Positions 6,271-8,798 of a DNA stretch of 8,798 bases are shown here, one piece after another. The notes under the pieces were generated by a model. The model searched no databases. It saw only the letters and a list, made by a program, of their open reading frames with translations, and was not told where the DNA came from. Positions within the stretch are counted from its first letter, which is position 1, and every line of letters starts with the position of its first letter. Origin of the DNA: an uncultured bacterium (GTDB lineage: Bacteria > Pseudomonadota > Alphaproteobacteria > Rhodospirillales > Rhodospirillaceae); assembly GCA_903896775.1 (NCBI GenBank), contig CAITZE010000160.1, positions 1 to 8,798 of the forward strand, in the 5' to 3' direction. The position numbers and the translations under genes were made by a program.

Positions 6271-6609
6271 ATGAAGAAATTATTGATGGCGGCTGCGATC
6301 GTCGGAACCTTCGCTTCGGTTTCCGTGATCACCGTTGCGACCTCGGCCCCGGCTTACGCCGATGGCTTTGCTTTCAGCTTCGATACCGGCGCGGTGCGCA
6401 TGGGCTACCGCGATGGCTATTGGGATAACTCGCATCAATGGCACAAGTGGCGCAATGAACGCGAAGCCCGCGAATTCCGCACCCGCTTTGCAGACCATTA
6501 CAACCACGTCTATCACACCCGCGTGCACAACGCCGGCTGGCGTGACGACGATCATGATGGCGTGCCGAACGCTCTCGACCGTCACCCGGAAAACCCGTTC
6601 CGTAACTAA
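6271..6609 (+). CDS. Small secreted WHxWR-motif protein with type-3-like calcium loop, paralogue 2
   Basis: This 112-residue exported protein is a paralogue of the gene at 5821. The signal peptide is MKKLLMAAA... to AYA|DG at residue 30. Shared blocks are YRDGYW (46-51), WHKWR (57-61), an AREFRTRF segment, and a C-terminal Asp-rich loop. Here the loop is intact: D92, D94, D96, G97, N100, D103 and P106 fit the DxDxDGxxNxxDxxP pattern of calcium-binding thrombospondin type-3 repeats. The protein ends FRN, where its paralogue ends YRN. Between the motifs it carries a His-rich stretch (HYNHVYHTRVH) absent from the other copy, which could bind a transition metal. GGGAG at 6258-6262 is eight bases from the ATG. 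A strong terminator follows at 6632. Binding of calcium and a periplasmic or surface stress role are inferences. Confidence 0.8.
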   Translation: MKKLLMAAAIVGTFASVSVITVATSAPAYADGFAFSFDTGAVRMGYRDGYWDNSHQWHKWRNEREAREFRTRFADHYNHVYHTRVHNAGWRDDDHDGVPNALDRHPENPFRN

Positions 6610-6631
6610 GACGGACGGCTGAGATAAAAAG

Positions 6632-6668
6632 CACGGCGGCCAGGGCAACCTGACCGCCGTGTTCTTTT
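6632..6668 (+). terminator. Rho-independent terminator of the small secreted protein gene
   Basis: A 13-bp stem (6632-6644 with 6649-6661, one mismatch) with the tetraloop GCAA is followed by TTCTTTT, 22 bases after the stop codon at 6609. Confidence 0.9.
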
Positions 6669-6679
6669 GTGCACGAAGC

Positions 6680-6716
6680 AAAGAAAAACGGCGCGTCTTC
6701 CGAAGGAAACGCGCCG
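6680..6716 (-). terminator. Rho-independent terminator of the PepSY-like gene
   Basis: Read on the minus strand, CGGCGCGT pairs with ACGCGCCG (6709-6716 with 6689-6696), extended inward by GGAA/TTCC around a three-base loop with one bulged base. A T-rich tract, TTTTTCTTT, follows at 6688-6680. It lies 28 bases after the stop of the minus-strand gene at 6744, back to back with the plus-strand terminator. Confidence 0.85.
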
Positions 6717-6743
6717 CTGTTCGAAGAACGTAAGCTCTAAAGA

Positions 6744-7649
6744 CTAGCCGCGGGCGTGTTCGTGTTTCATGCGGCCGCTGTGGCGGTCGATCTCGCGCTG
6801 CACGACCAGCGAGTTGTCGGCGGCGACGATATCAACCGAGATCGTATCGGCGTCCTTTTCTTTCACCGCACCGACTTTCAAGTGCGCGTTGCCGAGGGTG
6901 ATGAGGCGGGCTTCGGCCAGCTTCTTGGCTTGATCGGTGGTGAGCTTCAGATCGCGCGGGCCTTCGGTGCCGAGCGCAAACTCCGAACCGTCGCGGCCTC
7001 CATGATGCTTCCAGCCGTGGCCGCCCTGCATGCCACCGAATGGGCCGCCAAGTGGGCCGCCGCGCATCGCCATCGGACCCATACCGGGGCCGCCCATACC
7101 GGGGCCGCCCATACCGGGACGGTGATGCGGTTTGCCATCGGGACCATTTGCATCGGGTGTGCCAGAGGCAGCAGCAGCGGTGCGTTCTTCGCGGCGTTTC
7201 TCGAAAGCGGCGCGGCGCTCTTCACGCATTTTCTCGATGCGGGCCGGGCCGCCGGTCTTCGTTGAGATTTCGCGTGTGGTTACCACAGCGCCAGTCTTAG
7301 TCACGATCTCAACAGCGACCACGTTGTCGCCGTTGGCGCCGACCTTACCGACCTTGAGGTTCGGGTTCCCGGCCATGGCCAGGCGTCCGGCGACGATATC
7401 GCGCACTTGGTCGGCGGTGAGGTGGCGGTCGGCCTGTTCGCGGTGTTGTTGCATGTGCGCACGGAGGCGATCGCGGAAGTGCTGCGTGCCGTCGGGCGTG
7501 GCGGTGTCGGTGGGCGCGGCTTCGGGAGCAGAAGCCGAAGTATCCGCGGCGGCCGCGGGCAAGATCATCGTCACCAGGGCTTCGCTTGCCAGACCCAGGC
7601 TTCCGGCTATCAAGACGGCGGCCAATCCACCTTTGCGCTTCGTGCTCAT
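6744..7649 (-). CDS. Secreted protein with two PepSY-like repeats and a Gly/Met/His-rich linker
   Basis: This is a 301-residue exported protein. The signal peptide ends near residue 34-35 (AAA|ADTS), followed by a Thr/Ala/Pro spacer. Two 57-residue repeats, 77-133 and 236-292, align without gaps at about 21 identities. Each begins LTxDQ, has a G-N-x-x-LKVG core and ends with a V-x-x-REI strand and Gly, which resembles the helix-strand layout of PepSY domains. Between them are a charged Arg/Glu helix (about 138-158) and a GPGMG repeat with His/Gly/Met-rich sequence. PepSY domains are thought to act in the periplasm as inhibitors or binding modules. Met and His richness could indicate metal binding, which is speculative. 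GGGAG at 7657-7661 is seven bases from the ATG, and a terminator follows the stop. It is divergent from the FkbM gene. The PepSY assignment is moderate and the internal duplication is certain. Confidence 0.7.
   Translation of the reverse strand: MSTKRKGGLAAVLIAGSLGLASEALVTMILPAAAADTSASAPEAAPTDTATPDGTQHFRDRLRAHMQQHREQADRHLTADQVRDIVAGRLAMAGNPNLKVGKVGANGDNVVAVEIVTKTGAVVTTREISTKTGGPARIEKMREERRAAFEKRREERTAAAASGTPDANGPDGKPHHRPGMGGPGMGGPGMGPMAMRGGPLGGPFGGMQGGHGWKHHGGRDGSEFALGTEGPRDLKLTTDQAKKLAEARLITLGNAHLKVGAVKEKDADTISVDIVAADNSLVVQREIDRHSGRMKHEHARG
7079..7123 (-). repeat. 15-bp tandem repeat, nearly three units, encoding GPGMG
   Basis: Units at 7079-7093 and 7094-7108 are identical, and 7109-7123 is a diverged third copy. 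On the minus strand they encode the GMGGP-type pentapeptides of the linker between the two PepSY-like repeats. Confidence 0.85.
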
Positions 7650-7913
7650 ATTATATCTCCCGTTACGTTACATTCTGATACTTGGTTCGCTAAGTAGGCC
7701 AGTTGAAGAAGGCTTTTCGGAAGCGTCCTTCGGCATCTTCTGTCAGGGTTTAGGACGCACCGAACGTCCTGCTTCCTGCGTTAATCTGCCGCCGCCTCAC
7801 GTCAAAACCGGGGCAAAAACCCGCGTCTGGCAGGAATGTAATCCCCGCCTCAGACTTGTCCTTGCGGATGCGTTTATCCCTCTGATAGGACAAGCCCATG
7901 ACAGGATTCACAC
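7650..7913. promoter_or_regulatory. Divergent intergenic region before the PepSY-like and FkbM genes
   Basis: This is 264 bases without a gene. It includes the ribosome binding site of the minus-strand gene, a 6-bp dyad AGGACG-caccgaa-CGTCCT at 7752-7770, and a larger leader hairpin at 7855-7894 listed separately. No convincing sigma-70 or EcfG-like promoter was found by eye. Confidence 0.4.
7855..7894 (+). promoter_or_regulatory. Nested hairpin in the leader of the FkbM gene
   Basis: CTTGTCCT (7855-7862) pairs perfectly with AGGACAAG (7887-7894), and inside it GGAT (7866-7869) pairs with ATCC (7876-7879). The structure ends nine bases before the AGGA ribosome binding site (7903-7906). There is no T-tract, so it is not a typical terminator. 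A leader control element or a regulator-binding dyad is possible. Confidence 0.35.
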
Positions 7914-8693
7914 ATGGATAATGCCGATTTCGCCAAGGCCGTAGAGGCTTACGAAAACAGTAACCCGGTTGCTGCAGTGCAGGTGGGCGACAAGGTTTTG
8001 CGCTACCTGACGCCAAACCGCATTTGCCTGACGCGCGTGCAGACGCTGGCCACCAAGGAACCGGACACCATCGATTGGCTGGACGGTATGCCTTACAACA
8101 CGGTGATGCTCGATGTGGGCGCTAATGTCGGCATGTACTCGATTTACGCAGGCGTTGTGCGCCGCGCCAAAGTCTATGCCTTCGAGCCCGAAGCACAGAA
8201 CTATGCCGTGCTCTGTCGCAATCTGGTGCTGAATGACCTGACCGCGCGTTCGGCGGCCTGGTGCGCGGCTTTATCGGACGAGAACAAGTTCGATCGCATC
8301 TATATATCGGCCTCCGATGTGGGCGGATCGTGCCACAGCTTCGCCGAGCCGGTGAACGCGCATCTGAAGCCGCACACATTTCCATTTGCCCAAGGCTGTT
8401 ATGCCGCGACCATCGACAAACTGGTCGGCAATGGCACACTGGAAGTGCCGGGCTATATCAAGATCGATGTCGACGGCTTCGAGCACAAGGTCATCAGAGG
8501 GGCTGCGAAGACCTTGCAGAATCCGGCGGTGCGCTCGCTGTTGATCGAGATCAACTCCCATTTGCCGGAGCATCTTTGGATCATCGATTTCCTGGCGTCG
8601 CTGGGGTTCAAACACGATCCCGCGCAGTTCCAAGGTGCGCAGCGCAAACAAGGCTTCTTTGAAGGCGTCGGCGAGTATGTTTTCAGCCGCTAA
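7914..8693 (+). CDS. FkbM-family SAM-dependent methyltransferase
   Basis: This 259-residue cytoplasmic enzyme is predicted to transfer a methyl group from S-adenosylmethionine. The Rossmann-fold SAM motif I is DVGANVGMYS (67-76). The acidic residue for the SAM ribose is E91 in AFEPEAQN, and the FkbM hallmark YIKIDVDGFEHKVIRGA (about 181-197) contains D185, D187 and E190. FkbM itself O-methylates FK506, while many bacterial relatives sit in glycan or lipid modification loci, so the substrate cannot be read from sequence. AGGA at 7903-7906 lies seven bases from the ATG. The last 17 bases overlap the next gene, probably a 2OG-Fe(II) oxygenase, implying translational coupling and a shared pathway. 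The length is normal for the family and all core motifs are present. Confidence 0.9.
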   Translation: MDNADFAKAVEAYENSNPVAAVQVGDKVLRYLTPNRICLTRVQTLATKEPDTIDWLDGMPYNTVMLDVGANVGMYSIYAGVVRRAKVYAFEPEAQNYAVLCRNLVLNDLTARSAAWCAALSDENKFDRIYISASDVGGSCHSFAEPVNAHLKPHTFPFAQGCYAATIDKLVGNGTLEVPGYIKIDVDGFEHKVIRGAAKTLQNPAVRSLLIEINSHLPEHLWIIDFLASLGFKHDPAQFQGAQRKQGFFEGVGEYVFSR

Positions 8694-8798
8694 AGAACAC
8701 ACCATCCGCCGCATCACGGAAACACCGCTGCGCCTGGAACCGTTCCCGCATCTGGTGGTGGAAGAAGTTTTTCCGCCGGCGTTTTATGCCGAGATGCA
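8677..8798 (+). CDS. Probable 2OG-Fe(II) oxygenase family protein, N-terminal fragment
   Basis: The frame opens at ATG 8677, overlaps the end of the FkbM gene by 17 bases in another frame, and stays open to the window edge (40 complete codons). The visible part contains LEPFPHLVVEEVFPPAFY. The pattern PFPHxxxxxxFP near the N-terminus is typical of prolyl-hydroxylase-like 2-oxoglutarate/Fe(II) oxygenases, which often accompany FkbM methyltransferases in modification loci. The catalytic HxD...H residues lie beyond the window and cannot be checked. The gene call is supported by the overlap and coherent protein sequence. The family call rests on one short motif. Confidence 0.6.
   Translation, partial: MFSAAKEHTIRRITETPLRLEPFPHLVVEEVFPPAFYAEM

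Noticed and set aside
7664..7689. Minus-strand CGAAC-17-CGTA before the PepSY-like gene
   Set aside because: It has two mismatches and would place the transcription start within the ribosome binding site.
7132..7944. Long plus-strand frame opposite the PepSY-like gene
   Set aside because: It is a shadow of the GC-rich minus-strand gene, crosses the promoter region and overlaps the FkbM start.

Overview
The window looks like chromosomal DNA from a GC-rich alphaproteobacterium. The clues are the family mix (an FkbM methyltransferase, an atypical receiver, AHSA1-type SRPBCC, PepSY-like secreted proteins, signal peptides ending in AxA) and two sites resembling the EcfG-type general stress promoter (GGAAC, 16-17 bases, CGTT), which is characteristic of that class. 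No tRNA, rRNA, transposase, phage gene or CRISPR array was found.

Layout. 1-318 has no convincing gene. 319-789 (+) encodes a Ser/Ala/Asp-rich low-complexity protein with no Lys or Arg. 848-1369 (-) is an AHSA1-like SRPBCC protein, convergent with it. 1538-4926 (+) holds three tandem paralogues of a secreted aspartic protease with two DTG motifs per chain. The third copy is broken by a one-base deletion at its second DTG motif. 4956-5528 (-) is a stand-alone receiver-domain protein with Glu in place of the phospho-accepting Asp. 5821-6141 and 6271-6609 (+) are two paralogous small secreted proteins with a WHxWR motif and a C-terminal type-3-like calcium loop, each preceded by an EcfG-like promoter. 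6744-7649 (-) is a secreted protein with two PepSY-like repeats around a Gly/Met/His-rich linker. Two back-to-back terminators separate it from the small-protein genes. 7914-8693 (+) is an FkbM methyltransferase. A second gene overlapping its end, probably a 2OG-Fe(II) oxygenase, runs off the window.

How they may work together. Six of the ten gene loci have clear signal peptides, so the region is dominated by envelope or periplasmic functions. The protease cluster is a local gene amplification in which one copy is decaying. The EcfG-like promoters and the atypical receiver suggest, but do not prove, a link to stress signalling. The FkbM/oxygenase pair is a separate unit, probably modifying a glycan, lipid or peptide.

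The points most worth following are the bilobal, pepsin-like architecture of the triplicated proteases, the frameshift exactly at an active-site motif, the small WHxWR protein pair with matching promoters, the Asp-to-Glu receiver, and 15-bp tandem repeats found independently in three unrelated genes.
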